A DNA stretch of 64,000 bases. Origin: Rhyacophila brunnea. Its lineage: Eukaryota; Arthropoda; Insecta; Trichoptera; Rhyacophilidae. The translations under genes and the position numbers were made by a program. Under the pieces are notes generated by a model. That model did not search any database, was not told the origin of the DNA, and was given only the letters and a program-made list of their open reading frames with translations. This document shows, one piece after another, positions 37,142 to 48,794 of this stretch. Positions within the stretch are counted from its first letter, which is position 1; every line of letters starts with the position of its first letter. The stretch spans positions 1,426,001 to 1,490,000 of the forward strand of contig JAGYXB010000508.1 in assembly GCA_022495005.1 (NCBI GenBank), written 5' to 3'.

Positions 37142-39012
37142 TCTCTATATATATAAAAATCTCGTGTCTCGATGTTTGTGGTAGAACTCCTCCGAAATGG
37201 CTCCACCGATTTTTATGAATTTTTTTATGTATATTTGTTAGGTATGAGAATAGGTCAACAAGTATATTTCATACCGCTAGATGATTAGGGTATCTCTATC
37301 CAGATTTTATTTTTTTTATTTTTTTGACAATTTTTTTTTTGTGTTTTTTTTATTATATGGCATATAAAAATACCTATAACCCCAAATTTTCACTCTCCTA
37401 CCCCCACCCTCCCATTTTTTAATCGCGATTTTATTATTTTTGTATGAACAAATTTAACCGTCGTTCGTATTTCAAATAGAACGAAATTATTTATGTTGTT
37501 GAATGACAGATGGCGCTACGTCCGAGAAGAATTCAAGAGAAGCGTCGCGTCATTTTGACATTTCATTCGGCATATCACAACGCAGTGTGTGCAAAATTTT
37601 GTACGATTTATTTTAATTTATCTATTTTTATGTGCGTGTATTACAGTACACAATGCCAGCAAGACGCAATGGGGGCCATTTGGGCCATCGAACGAATAAA
37701 GCAACAAACATGCGAAATAGTAGAGCAGAAAGACCAGACGAACAAATCCAACAAAATAACAAAAACGTGCGTGTAAGCATGTCGCAATTGCGTGCATCCC
37801 AATCACAAGAGGCACAAGCTGAACGAAATCAACAACGACAATTGGAACGGAGCCAAGCGCGCCAGTTCGTAGTTAACACACGCAGAGCAAATGGCCGACA
37901 ACGCCAACAAGTACATCGAACATTTACATCCGCTTCGTTCCTTCGTCTCGCATTCGAGTACGAGCCAGATATTGAATATTCCGCTCATCCGAAAATGCTG
38001 ATTGGTGCTATGGACAAAGAATGTCTTCATTGTCATGCGCTCAAATTCAAACATGAGTCAGCCGGGATGTGTTGCGCATCAGGAAAAGTGCAACTAGCAG
38101 AAATTGAGATACCACCAGAACCATTGAACGGCTTGCTCATCGGCACGGTTCCAGATTCAAACCTGTCCTTAAGTCCATTCGCACATTCAATTCATGCTTC
38201 CAAATGACTTCGTTCGGAGCAACAGAAATAGTTCACAAAACTGCGGCAAATGGTCAACAATTCCATTCTACGTTCAAAATCAAAGGCCAAGTATACTACA
38301 AAGTAGGCTCATTGCTGCCAATGCCAAACGAACCACATATTTTTTTACAAATCTACTTCATGGGCGGTGAGGATATAAATCGTGTGGATGCACGTTGCGG
38401 CTACAATAACCTCAATTCGCCTAATGCCAGGCGTATCGTCGGTGAACTGGACGCCCTATTGAATGAGCACAATGAATTATTGAAATTCTTCAAAGCACAC
38501 ATGCACGAATTGCAAAGTGACAATCACGCTATTGTCATCAATCCTGATAAAACACCAGCTGGAGAGCACGTGCGTCGATTCAATGCGCCTGTTGTTGACG
38601 ACATTGCTGGAATCATGGTTGGCGACCACACATCGACGAAAGAAATCGTGATTCGAAGAAGAAACAATAATCTGGAGTTCATCGCTGACACACACCGTTC
38701 ATACGACGCTCTCCAATATCCGCTAATTTTCTGGAAGGGACAAGACGGATATTGCATAAACATTAAACAACGCGATCCTGTCACAGGTAATTCATTCATT
38801 ATGAACATTATTACTCATTTTGAATTGAGAAAATGAATGGTTGATGTTTTTTTGTTTTTATCGGCGGTCATCGTCTACAGCGCTCCATTCCTCTTTCTGT
38901 CATATATCCCATCCCCACACACTTACGATACATTCGTTATTTTTTATTTAACAACCGAAATATTCACTAAAAATAATTTATATGGCAGAACAACGTTTGC
39001 CGGGTCAGCTAG
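37142..39012 (+). mobile_element. Helitron, copy 1 (non-autonomous)
   Basis: The element starts TCTCTATATATATAAAAATC after an A and ends GGGTCAGCTAG before a T. That is the 5'-TC...CTRR-3' structure inserted between A and T that defines Helitrons. Eleven bases before the end, GGCAGAACAACGTTTGCC can form the short 3' hairpin expected there. There are no terminal inverted repeats and no target duplication. The 1871-bp unit carries only the N-terminal part of a Helitron gene, without the Rep motifs or helicase, so it must have moved with a partner's enzyme. A second copy follows at once in the same orientation. Confidence 0.85.
37653..38836 (+). pseudogene. Helitron protein, N-terminal fragment, copy 1
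   Basis: The likely start is the ATG at 37653 (MPARRNGGHLGHRTNK). The N-terminal 60 residues are rich in Q, R and N. A cysteine/histidine block follows, ECLHCHALKFKHESAGMCC, then a PPEPL motif, typical of the N-terminal region of Helitron Rep/helicase proteins. A one-base loss near 38170 shifts the frame, and the protein continues at 38204-38836. The second part ends with the block YPLIFWKGQDGYCINIKQRD, normally just ahead of the Rep domain. After PVTG the frame ends within 16 residues, so the deletion removed the Rep and helicase domains. ACAG|GTAATT lies at that point and resembles a splice site. An AG preceded by a T-rich run just upstream of the ATG could be an intron end. Confidence 0.8.
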
Positions 39013-40883
39013 TATATATATAAAAATCTCGTGTCACGATGTTTGTGGTCGAACTCCTCCGAAATGGCTAGATCGATTGTTATGAATTTTTTTATGTATA
39101 TTTGTTAGATATGAGAATAGGTCAACAAGTATATTTCATACCGCTAGGTGTTTAGGGTATCTCTATCCAGAAAATTTTTTCTTTTATTTTTTTGAAAATT
39201 TCTTTTTGTATTTTTTTTAATATTTTGCATCAAAAAATACTTATAACCCCAAATTTTCAGTCTCCTACCCCCACCCTCCGATTTTTTAATCGAGATTTTA
39301 TTATTTTTGTATGAACAAATTTAACCGTCGTTCGTAGTTCAAACAGAACGAAATTATTTATGTTGTTGAATGACAGATGGCGCTACATCCGAGAAGAATT
39401 CAAGAGAAGCGTCGCGTCATTTTGATATTTCATTCGGCATATCACAACGCAGTGCGTGCAAAATTCTGTACGATTTATTTTAATTTATCTATTTTTATGT
39501 GCGTGTATTACAGTGCACAATGCCATCAAGACGCAAGGGGGGCCATTTGGGCCGTCGAACGAATAAAGCAACAAACATGCAAAATAGTAGAGCAGAAAGA
39601 ACAGACTAACAAATCCAACAAGATAACAAAAACGTGCGTGTAAGCATGTCGCAATTGCGTGCATCCCAATCACAAAAGGCACGAGCTGAACGAAATCAAC
39701 AACGACAATTGGAACGGAGCCAAACGCGCCGGTTTGTAGTTAACACACGCAGAGCAAATGACCGACAACGCCAACAAGTACATCGAACATTTACATCCGC
39801 TTCGTTCCTTCGTCTCGCATTCGAGTACGAGCCAGATATTGAATATTCCGCTCATCCAAAAGTACTGATTGGTGCTATGGACAAAGAATGTCCCCATTGT
39901 CATGCGCTCAAATTCAAACATGAGTCAGCCGGGATGTGTTGCGCATCAGGAAAAGTGCAACTACCAGAAATTGAGATACCACCAGAACCATTGAATGGCT
40001 TGCTCATCGGCACGGTTCCAGATTCAAACCTGTTCCTGAAGTCCATTCGCACATTCAATTCATGCTTCCAAATGACTTCGTCCGGAGCAACAGAAATAGT
40101 TCACAATACTGCGGCAAATGGTCAACAATTTCATTCTACGTTCAAAATCAAAGGTCAACTATACCACAAAGTAGGCTCATTGCTGCTAATGCCAAACGAA
40201 CCACATACATTTTTACAAATCTACTTCATGGGCGCGGCGGTGAGGACATCAATCATGTGGATGCACGTTGTGGCTACAATAGCCTCAATTCGCCTAATGC
40301 CAGGCGCATCGTCGGCGAACTGGACGCCCTGGTGAATGAGCATAATGAATTATTGAAATTCTTCAAAACACACATACACGAATTGCAAAGTGACAATCAC
40401 GCTATTGTCGATCCTGATAAAACACCAGCTGGAGAGCACGTGCTTCGATTCAATGCGCCTGTTATTGACGACATTGCTGTAATCATGGTTGGCGACCGCA
40501 CATCGACGCGAGAAATCGTGATTCGAAGAAGAAACAATAATCTGTAGTTCATCGCTGACATACACCGTTCATACGACGCTCTCCAATATCCGCTAATTTT
40601 CTGGAAGGGACAAGACGGATATTGTATAAACATTAAACAACGAGATCCTGTCACAGGTAATTCATTCATTATGAACATCATTACTCATTTTGAATTGAGA
40701 AAATGAATGGTTGATGTTTTTTTGTTTTTATCGGCGGTCATCGTCTACAGCGCTCTATTTCTCTTTCTGTCATAGATCCCATCCCCACACACTTACGATA
40801 CATTCGTTATTTTTTTATTTAACAACCAAAATATTCACTAGAAATAATTTATATGGCAGAACAACGTTTGCCGGGTCAGCTAG
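39013..40883 (+). mobile_element. Helitron, copy 2, tandem with copy 1
   Basis: This unit is about 1.87 kb, almost the same sequence as copy 1 in the same orientation, and begins directly after the CTAG of copy 1. Its own 3' end has the same hairpin and CTAG (40880-40883). Its 5' end begins TATATATATAAAAATCTCG and lacks the TCTC of copy 1. Single-base differences are scattered along the whole length, so the two are not a very fresh duplication. The junction could come from a second insertion next to the first, or from rolling-circle read-through past the terminator. Confidence 0.85.
39520..40706 (+). pseudogene. Helitron protein, N-terminal fragment, copy 2
   Basis: The sequence corresponds to the gene in copy 1, with different damage: a TAA at 39607-39609, a 4-base insertion near 40234 that shifts the frame, and a TAG at 40545-40547. 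The site of the frameshift in copy 1 is intact here. The same blocks are seen: the Q/R-rich start, ECPHCHALKFKHESAGMCC, PPEPL, DPDKTPAGEHV and the terminal YPLIFWKGQDGY block (after the TAG). The Rep and helicase domains are missing at the same point as in copy 1, so the deletion predates the separation of the copies. Confidence 0.8.
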
Positions 40884-40926
40884 TAATATTATATATTTTT
40901 TATTATAATAACCAAGCGTAACTTAA

Positions 40927-41512
40927 GGGCTCACATGCCCAAAGAAGGTCAAAATAGAGCTTTTATGGTATTTTCAAAGCATTAGCCTGAACATTCCTTA
41001 TACATTGTAGATAATCTATTTATATAATTTTGAAGTCTTATTACCCTTTATATTTATTTTAAACATTTGATGACTGCATAAAGTATTTTTATTACATAAA
41101 ATAGTATTATTTTAAACCTCTCGATCTAATGTTTTAGAATATAGTCATATTTCAGTACATCCATTTGCAGTGGTGTTAAGATTTTTTAAGATTTATTAAT
41201 TTTTAAACGTATTTATTAAACCATTAGTAAAATTTATGTTGACATTATTATAGTGAAATATTTACGATAAAAAAATATTGTGATCCCAAATTTGACAAGA
41301 ATTGGGCATTTTATTATTCAAAAAAGTGGCAAAATTGCCACATTTGAAGATAATTCTAAAGATACTGATTATAAGCTATGTCTTTGACCATTTAAATGTG
41401 ATAAAACATCATACGAATAATGATTGTTTTATAATATTTATTGACCTAAGAATAAAGTAGTATTTTTTTAAATACGCCATTTCTATTAGCATTTCCCAGT
41501 GGTTAGGCTACA
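40927..41512. mobile_element. TTAA foldback family, solo arm (copy 3)
   Basis: After TTAA at 40923-40926 the sequence GGGCTCACATGCCCAAAG leads into the same arm as copies 1 and 2 (shared TAGATAATCTATTTATATAA, AAACATTTGATGACTGCATA and others). It runs through the block that ends CCCAGTGGTTAGGCTAC and stops at about 41512. The second arm is missing. It is more diverged than copies 1 and 2, so it is probably older. No frame is present. Confidence 0.75.
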
Positions 41513-42249
41513 TTTTTACTTTTCAAAGTTGTGAAATATAGGTACCTATTTTAAAAATACATTTTGCCATTTGACTGATAAGTATTCCTTTTTTTCAATT
41601 CCTAACTATCCACATCTTAAAATTATGATATATTAAAAAATAGAAATCGATGATAAATATTAATATAATAATATAAATATAATATTAACGTGTTTTACGA
41701 GGAAATATGAAATTTAAAATATATTAAATCCATTCTGAACAAACTTCAGTATGTTCCTTTTCAAATATTGACTACATTTTAAGTGTGGCTATGGAAAATT
41801 AAAATATTAAATATGTATAGAGAACTACTGCTCAAACTTGTTTTCTTCGTTCATTAATTAAATATCAAAAGGAAGATTTGAAAGCATTATTTATATTCAA
41901 ACGTACTTAATAGTAGTATTCTTCCATTCGTTTATTTAACTACAAAGCTCTAATTAAACACAGTATTGCAAATAAATTAATAAATACATAATTACTATGT
42001 GGAAAGGACCATCTAACGATGTATGCAAAAAAAAATGCTTGTTAATCATTGGGAGCTTTGTGCTGGCATTCATAATAATTATCTAGAAACGTGCCGTTAT
42101 ATTGTCTGATGTGTCCTATAAAATTAGTACCTAAACACTTTATCACTGTCAAGGAAAGTGTCTAAAGTCTGGCGTATGTAAAAGTATTATTTCCACAATT
42201 TAATTAATTAAGGTATCCAATTTGGGAAAAATATCGTTTAACAGTTTCC

Positions 42250-42362
42250 AATGAGTTGAGCAAGTGGCTAACATCTACTGCTCATCAAAATAATAACTGT
42301 TAATACATCTCCACTCTATAGAGGCCCATCATTGTGATCTTTATAGGATCAAACGTGATTAA
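42250..42362 (+). repeat. SINE fragment (3' part)
   Basis: GTTGAGCAAGTGGCTAACAT and TAGAGGCCCATCATTGTGAT match the body and tail of the SINE at 58.58-58.81 kb (GTTGAGCAAGTGGCTGACAT, GGAGGCCCATGTGATCTTAT). The tRNA-like head is absent. Confidence 0.65.
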
Positions 42363-42534
42363 GAAATAGTGTTATCATTTCATTTTAGAAAAATATAAAT
42401 TCTTCATAGTTTGTACTTTACTACAGAAATCGATATAAGCAATCCATGTTTCACCTTCAGTTATGTTTAGACTTAGAAAATATTACTGTATATACATATC
42501 GTTAACGTAATTAAGATCACGCAGCATATGAAAA

Positions 42535-42665
42535 TGCAGACTCTTTGCTGTATCGGTCACATGCAGAGAATGCTATAAGTATTAATAGCAAGACAGGCTG
42601 TGTAGAAAACCCAGAAGATCGACTCTGAGATAGATGGACCGTACCCTGGGGAATTTAATAATGCT
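42535..42665 (+). pseudogene. LINE C-terminal relic
   Basis: One frame contains CCIGHMQRML, comparable to the RWxGHVxRM block. In a neighbouring frame DRLCRKPRRSTLR, then MDRTLGNL, corresponds to the GRRxxGRPRxRWMD block. A frame change and stops lie between them. This is a short, decayed RTE-like tail. Confidence 0.5.
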
Positions 42666-42669
42666 CAGT

Positions 42670-43875
42670 TAAAAAAAACTCTATTAAAATAACTTAATCG
42701 GTACATAATAAAAATCCAGTTATAGCAATAAAACGCATAAAGTTTTAACTAACTTATAGATAAATACTATGAGTGAGTGAAAATAACATACTAATTATTC
42801 TGATAGAACAAGATGTATATTTTACAATTATTTCACATAACATTGATTTCAGGTAAACATAGTTACCTGAAAGTTGTAAAATTTTCTTTTTATAATTAAG
42901 TACATTCGATATTTTACAATAAAAAAAACCTTAGAAAATATTCATAAAATGCAGCACAGCTTGTAACTTTTTTTAAATATTATAAATATTTCTGTTTGTT
43001 CCTTCCTATATTGAATATTTAAATGCCCTTGTTCTGGATTGTGAAACATCTGTGCCACGAAATGAAAAACATTTTTGGTCATTCGGTGTTGTTTATTTTG
43101 CCTTGAGCGACGTGGGACTTGTTTGCATTTATTTGCATCTGCTGCCTTTTTGGAAATGGTAATCATTACCTTTCTGAATACCTGAAACTCGTACAAATAC
43201 TTCATTAGTATAAATGTATCATTTGAGAGGACAGACAGAGATTATTTAAATATTGCCTGAAGCAAATTAGGCAATAATTAAAACAATAGGATAATCATAC
43301 AATTTTAATATGCTTTGTGGTTTATTTATAATATTATGGTGTTCAAAACCACCATTATTACTCGGTATATCTTTAATGAAAATACTCAGTAAATTTTATA
43401 ATCCATGCTGATTTATTACTCTAGGCAGATAATTATTCATTTCCCTAACGTAGACAATAACGTTGGATAAATTTGCTTAAATTAATTATTAATAAGAATA
43501 TATATTATTATGATTTTGCAAAAATTGTACTTAAGTAAAGTTATTCATATAATGTGTATTATACATATGCCCAACCTGTCTATGCTGTTATGATAATTGA
43601 ATGTGAACTTGATAGCACTTGTATATGTGTATTTATTTACTTGCAGCAATTGTGTGCATTTTAAACTATCGCGATAATAACTGTTCACACATAAAAGTGC
43701 TGATTGCCTCGCCAATCTCATTCTTCAAGAGTAAGAGAGACGCGATGTTGTCATTGTATGGAACTATTTGACATGATGTGAAAATCGGTTAACCTAAATG
43801 ATTCAACGCGCGGCGTAGTTCGTTTTTTTACCAGCAGGTTTGCCATTACCATTCTACTGCACAGGCATCGCACAG
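42670..43875. other. AT-rich stretch, no gene seen
   Basis: A minus-strand frame of 87 codons at 42942-43205 has no recognisable family. A GC-richer patch at 43670-43870 has no long frame. Confidence 0.45.
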
Positions 43876-43879
43876 TCCA

Positions 43880-44293
43880 AAATTGAGTCGCCTATTTCCA
43901 AAATAATTCACCTTGTCCATTTTGTTTGGTTTAGAGATATTCCCGAAAACGTATTTGTAACCTCTACATGAAAAAAATAAATTTCTCTTTTTTTAATCAA
44001 ATTGAAATAAACATATGCTTGCGAAAAATACATCGTTTTATAAAATATCATACACAGTTTTTGAAACATTTAAAGATTTGTGATGGACAAGATGACTTTT
44101 GACACAATTTTATGGACAAGACGCATTTTGAAATTGGACGCTCTTTTTCAACCGCTGTACTGGCTGCATGACTACTATTGAAAATGTTTATAGAATATGT
44201 ATGTCCCCCTTTGAATAAGCAATAAAACTGCATATTCAGCTCATTTTTGGTCTAAACTGGACAAGATAAATTTTGGAAATAGGCGACTCAATT
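43880..44293. mobile_element. 414-bp TIR MITE with internal repeats
   Basis: The inverted ends share AATTGAGTCGCCTATTTCCA on the left (from 43881) and its reverse complement on the right (ending 44293). Similarity continues inward for about 50 bp (TTGTCCA...TTTAGA). The word TGGACAAG followed by an AT-rich stretch occurs at 44084, 44113 and 44258, and in reverse in the left arm near 43918. These could be binding sites for a transposase. No frame is seen and the target duplication is unclear. Confidence 0.7.
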
Positions 44294-45163
44294 ATTGTCA
44301 CGTGAAAATTTAGAAGCTTCTGAACATTTACGATCTATGCATGCAATCTTGCAATCTGCATGACAATACGTGTTTATACGTGCATTTATGTGTTATGGCC
44401 ACAATGTACTATCAGTAGAAAATTCATACACGTGTAAACATTATAGATTAAATATATGGTATAACTAGGCAACTGACAAAGATATTAAATAATCATAATA
44501 ATATGCTTGAAAATAAATTAATCGTTATAAAAAACTCCATATTGATAATCAAAACTAAATTTAGTATTTTGATTATAATCTTGATTTCTTTTATATAATA
44601 TGTCTACTTTATGTGCATTACTGAATGTCGGTGTTATCATGGTAATTGTTTCTATATGTTCACTGCTAGTTTAAATGGAGTGCTATGTACAAATCATTTT
44701 TTTTTCTTCTGATAGACTCATGCTTACTAAAAATCTTCCTTTCGATAACATGAAAAAACTAAATTCAATATTATCGAGAAGTCTCTTCATAGTTTAAACT
44801 TCTTTGAGTTTTCAACATCACAGCGTTTGTAACTTTATCCTTCTTACAGATATAGAACATGCGTCTATATATGCACATTCCAAAAGATTTAGGTGTTTTT
44901 CTATAATATATTACTATATTTGTGAAAGTTTACTCATCTACTACACACCACATGACCAAAAGTGCAACATCTTACTGCGTCTAGAAAATTCACATGTAGT
45001 TTTTTTTTTATATGTGTTTGGATCCGTAGAATGGATTTAATACAGCCAATGAGTGATTTATCACCATTTTTTGTTAAAAAAAAAAAAACACTTAAATTAC
45101 CTATTTTGAAAAAGACCAGGATTGCAGAACCAATAATAATAATACTATCTCTATATCAGAGAC
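44294..45163. other. AT-rich stretch, no gene seen
   Basis: Small frames at 44804-45174 lie in T-rich DNA and are not convincing. An A12 run lies near 45077-45088. Confidence 0.5.
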
Positions 45164-45171
45164 ATTCTGTC

Positions 45172-45832
45172 TAGGGATTGCAATACTTGTATTTTAAAAC
45201 CGGTATTAAATTATTTATAGATACCGAAATACCGGTTTCAAAAATCCAAAATACCGGTATTTTCGGTATTAGGAAAGCATACACGTTTATGTTTTTCGAA
45301 AATGAATTACATGTTATTTTGTTCACGACTTACTACTTATCCTTGCATATTAAATATAGTGTATAAGATTAATATTAAATATATCGAAAAAATAATAATA
45401 AAATAAAATCCTTCAAAGATACTTATAGAATTGTCACGAGGAATTAACATATTTCGAAAAAGAAAACATCCGTGGAAAATATTTTCAATCATTCTATAAC
45501 TATTGATCCATCGTTGATGTAAGACCCAACAAACGTTGAATTTGAGAGAAATTTTCCTGTACCTGAACTTATATTATTATTTGTAAAAATTCTAGCAGTT
45601 CTAAAATATTATGATCTATATATATTTATAAAGGTCAACATAATAAAATATGTAAGTATGTACTTTAGGTTGCTATAAAATAATGTTTCAAATATATTTC
45701 AAGAGCTATATTTATTGATTGGTACTTCTTTTTGTCTATCTATAATATGATGAATACCAGTATTGTACCAGTGTTCAATAAGAAATACCGAAATACCGAT
45801 ATTGAAATATTCATTCGGTATTACAATCCCTA
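45172..45832. mobile_element. hAT-type MITE with perfect 8-bp target duplication
   Basis: The termini are TAGGGATTGCAATAC on the left and, on the other strand, TAGGGATTGTAATACC on the right. The 8-bp sequence ATTCTGTC flanks both sides (45164-45171, 45833-45840). Just inside both ends the word CCGGTATT or ATACCGG and close variants is repeated many times, which is a subterminal repeat pattern known from hAT elements. The frames inside are short and unlike a transposase, so the 661-bp copy is non-autonomous. Confidence 0.85.
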
Positions 45833-45840
45833 ATTCTGTC

Positions 45841-47450
45841 GTATGCATGATTTTGCAAATAATTGGTTTAGTAATATTCATAACAGTAAACTAAAATTCT
45901 CAAATATAATATCCAAATATCCATAAACATTAACCGGTTTAACAATCGTCATAAAGTATATTTTAACAAATGATACACTAGCTCTCAAATACAGATATAA
46001 CCAGGATTAAATAAAATCCCTTCAATACATATTTAATAAAAAAATTATCAAAATACGTTTCCAACATTATACAATAATATTAAAGTACTTTTCACGTTGA
46101 GTCAAGTAGTATTTAAATAATGTATCCTGAATTAAATCCCTTACTTGGGAAAATATGCAAATGGGCCCTGTTCCATATTTTAAAAGTGGGCCACTTTAAA
46201 TTTTAAAGCAAACGTTATCATTTTATGGCTGGTGCTGTATAGAAGGAGATGTGCATTAATATCGATTAAAATCGCATTAACGTACCACCGCATGGGTTTC
46301 TATAGAGTTGGGAAGGCTTTAGTTGTCGATGCTGCTTGGCTTGCTTTCAAACTTTTGTTCCGGCACACAGCACATTACCGGAATACAACCCGCCGGATTA
46401 ATAATGCTAACGAACTGAACCGTGATGACTAATTCAATTAAAATCCATCCCATTGTCAAAGTTATAAACAAAAAGCTTTTATAAGTATTTATCGATGTTT
46501 AAACCAGGCATTATTTTCTGCATTTAAATAAAACCGATGGTTTAATTTTCATCTGACTATAACCATTCAATTAAATTTAAACTATTGTTTACCATAATGT
46601 AATTATTACAACGTCCTTTACAAACATGATATTATTATATAAACATTCATAGAATAATATGTAATATCAATGAGAATAATGAATACATTAAGTTGTTATT
46701 ATTCCGATAGAATAAAACCAAAATAGTCCATAAAATATTTAATTTTAAATCGTTTAACAGTTTGTACTTTTTTCCAATACTATTTTATTAGTGATATTTC
46801 AAATAGTAATTATTTCTTAGTAAGTACCTACATTAAATTCGATCTGCGCGACATTAAAAAACAACGTTCCAGCAAACAACACTTTCATTTAAATTGTTAT
46901 AACGAAACATACGTTATTTTAATATTTTTTTTTTAAACTTAAAATTTTCATTTTCATTGTGCCTTTTCTATGAAATTTAATATTTTAAGAAAATTTAAAA
47001 TATATGTATTCCATTTAAAATACATTGTAATCTTGTTCAGTATTTCAATATTTCTTTATTTTTATTAGTTTTTTTATGGATAGTCGATAATATAGAGGTG
47101 AGATTAATACAAAAGTTATAAACAATATTTTAATTGATTATCAATAGCATTTTAATATCTACGAGTATTCTAGACATCTTAGATATACTTATATAATTTT
47201 TATAGTATAAATAATATCTATTTTTTCTCCAAATTTTATGAAATTACAAGCAATGGCAAGGAAGGCTGTAAATAAATAATATTTATGTTTAAATGTATTA
47301 AATGGAAAAGTGACTGACGTATATTTCCACTATGACTATGAGGTTATGGCATTGATATTAATTTCCAAATGATAAATACATATTATGATTTGGTAGGTTT
47401 TGGATCTCTCTGACCAAGTTATAGTTTTTTTATTAGCGTTTATTACTTAT
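45841..47450. other. AT-rich stretch with a GC-richer patch
   Basis: A patch at 46220-46435 holds a 66-codon plus-strand frame with no recognisable family. The rest has no features I can support. Confidence 0.45.
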
Positions 47451-47458
47451 TATTATAT

Positions 47459-48115
47459 TAGGCTTAGGATTTTTAGCTGCTAAAAAATGAATAATACGTA
47501 CATAAATATGTAGATATAATTGGAAAATATGTAATTAAAATTTCATAAATATGTAGTAAAAAACAAAAATAGGTGCTAAAAATTTAAATAAGTACCTATT
47601 ACAATAAATCATATATATTTCAACAGTTTAATTTATTATTTATTCACAAACAGGAAACGCTTTATTACAATAAATAATAAAATAATGCTTCAAATTTTCG
47701 AAAGTGAATATTTCACGATTTGATCTTAGCAATTTTTTATACACGGAAAAACTTCTTTCTATTTCTACCAATGGTATTATTGCCTATGTAAATGAAACTA
47801 TTTCTGAAGTAGAAAAAATTGAAACATCTGAGGAATTTGATGGATTTTCCAAAACTGCTTTAATATTCTGCAGCATTTCATGTCCAGTGTTTCTATTTAA
47901 AACATTATTTATTTGGTTCAGGAACATTGAAATTTTGTGTCTATGTGAAAATATGTGCTTAAATCTAGAATATGTAATTATCCAAAAATATTTTAAAATA
48001 GGTACTAACAAATAGGGCTTAAATGTTTCAAAATTGTCTGAAACAGATAGATATTTTTGATATTTGAATCAAATTCTCAAAAAAAATATTTAAATGCCTA
48101 AGAATCCTAAGCCTA
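47459..48115. mobile_element. hAT remnant with TIRs and transposase tail
   Basis: The ends TAGGCTTAGGATTTTTAG and, on the other strand, TAGGCTTAGGATTCTTAG are inverted repeats with 17 of 18 matches. They enclose a minus-strand hAT transposase C-terminus. The flanks do not give an exact 8-bp duplication. TACTTATTAT occurs directly outside the right end and again a few bases outside the left end, which hints at a disturbed one. The internal part of the transposase gene is missing, so this is a deletion derivative of an autonomous element. Confidence 0.65.
47640..48070 (-). pseudogene. hAT transposase, C-terminal fragment
   Basis: The minus-strand frame includes YLSVSDNFETFKPYLLVP, a His/Arg stretch (KHIFSHRHKIS), an in-frame TAG at about 47784, and then VEIERSFSVYKKLL and SNREIFTFENLKHY. 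The last block is the conserved C-terminal dimerisation region of hAT transposases (ERSFS...LR..R..F..ENL). The N-terminal BED finger and the catalytic RNase-H-like part are not present. The matching inverted ends around it support that this fragment belongs to the hAT element in which it lies. Confidence 0.75.
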
Positions 48116-48794
48116 CTTATTATAATGTTGCCTCTACCTGCTTTTTCACACAAAGTCATTCCTAACACAGAGTCATGTAAACTCGGTCAATGCACCCTTT
48201 AATGCGTGGTGATCTAAGTTTTGGGTAACTGCTCGAACATTCAATTTTTTCTTTCATTTTTACAAAAGTATGTTTTTTATTTCTGATAATATTATGTTTA
48301 TATATATCAGAGTAAACTCCCCATTAGGTTGAACAAATGAACCATTTCTAGTAATAACATTCTGACAGTATAACCTTCCCCATGTAGAGTATAATATGGT
48401 CCGCTTAGAATTGAATATATCAATTTGCCTTTTTATTATATATGTGGCGATTGATAATAATGATAAATATAGCTCTAAGTGCTTTCCTGATAAATATTGG
48501 CATACAGTTGATAGTAACATATATCATACAACATATTATAAGTAGATCAAATGAAGGTGGCATAATAAATGAGATCGAATGCGTATTTTGCCTAAGCTAA
48601 ATGATTTTTTTCTTTCGATTTCATTAGTATTAATTCTCTATGCGAAAGTAAAAAGAATATATATCTAAAATCACTACTTTTCAAAAAAGATAATAAGATT
48701 AAGTTTTGGATCACTTTTTACATGAACTTATATTTTTCTTTTGTCAAATTTCCTGATTTAGAGGCGTTTATTCAACATGACCTTTTACGACGTT

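Noticed and set aside
37510..37776. 88-codon frame upstream of the Helitron gene (and its twin at 39377-39643)
   Set aside because: It overlaps the real N-terminal Helitron frame in another phase, and the portion before 37653 does not resemble the protein family; it is probably leader or intron sequence.
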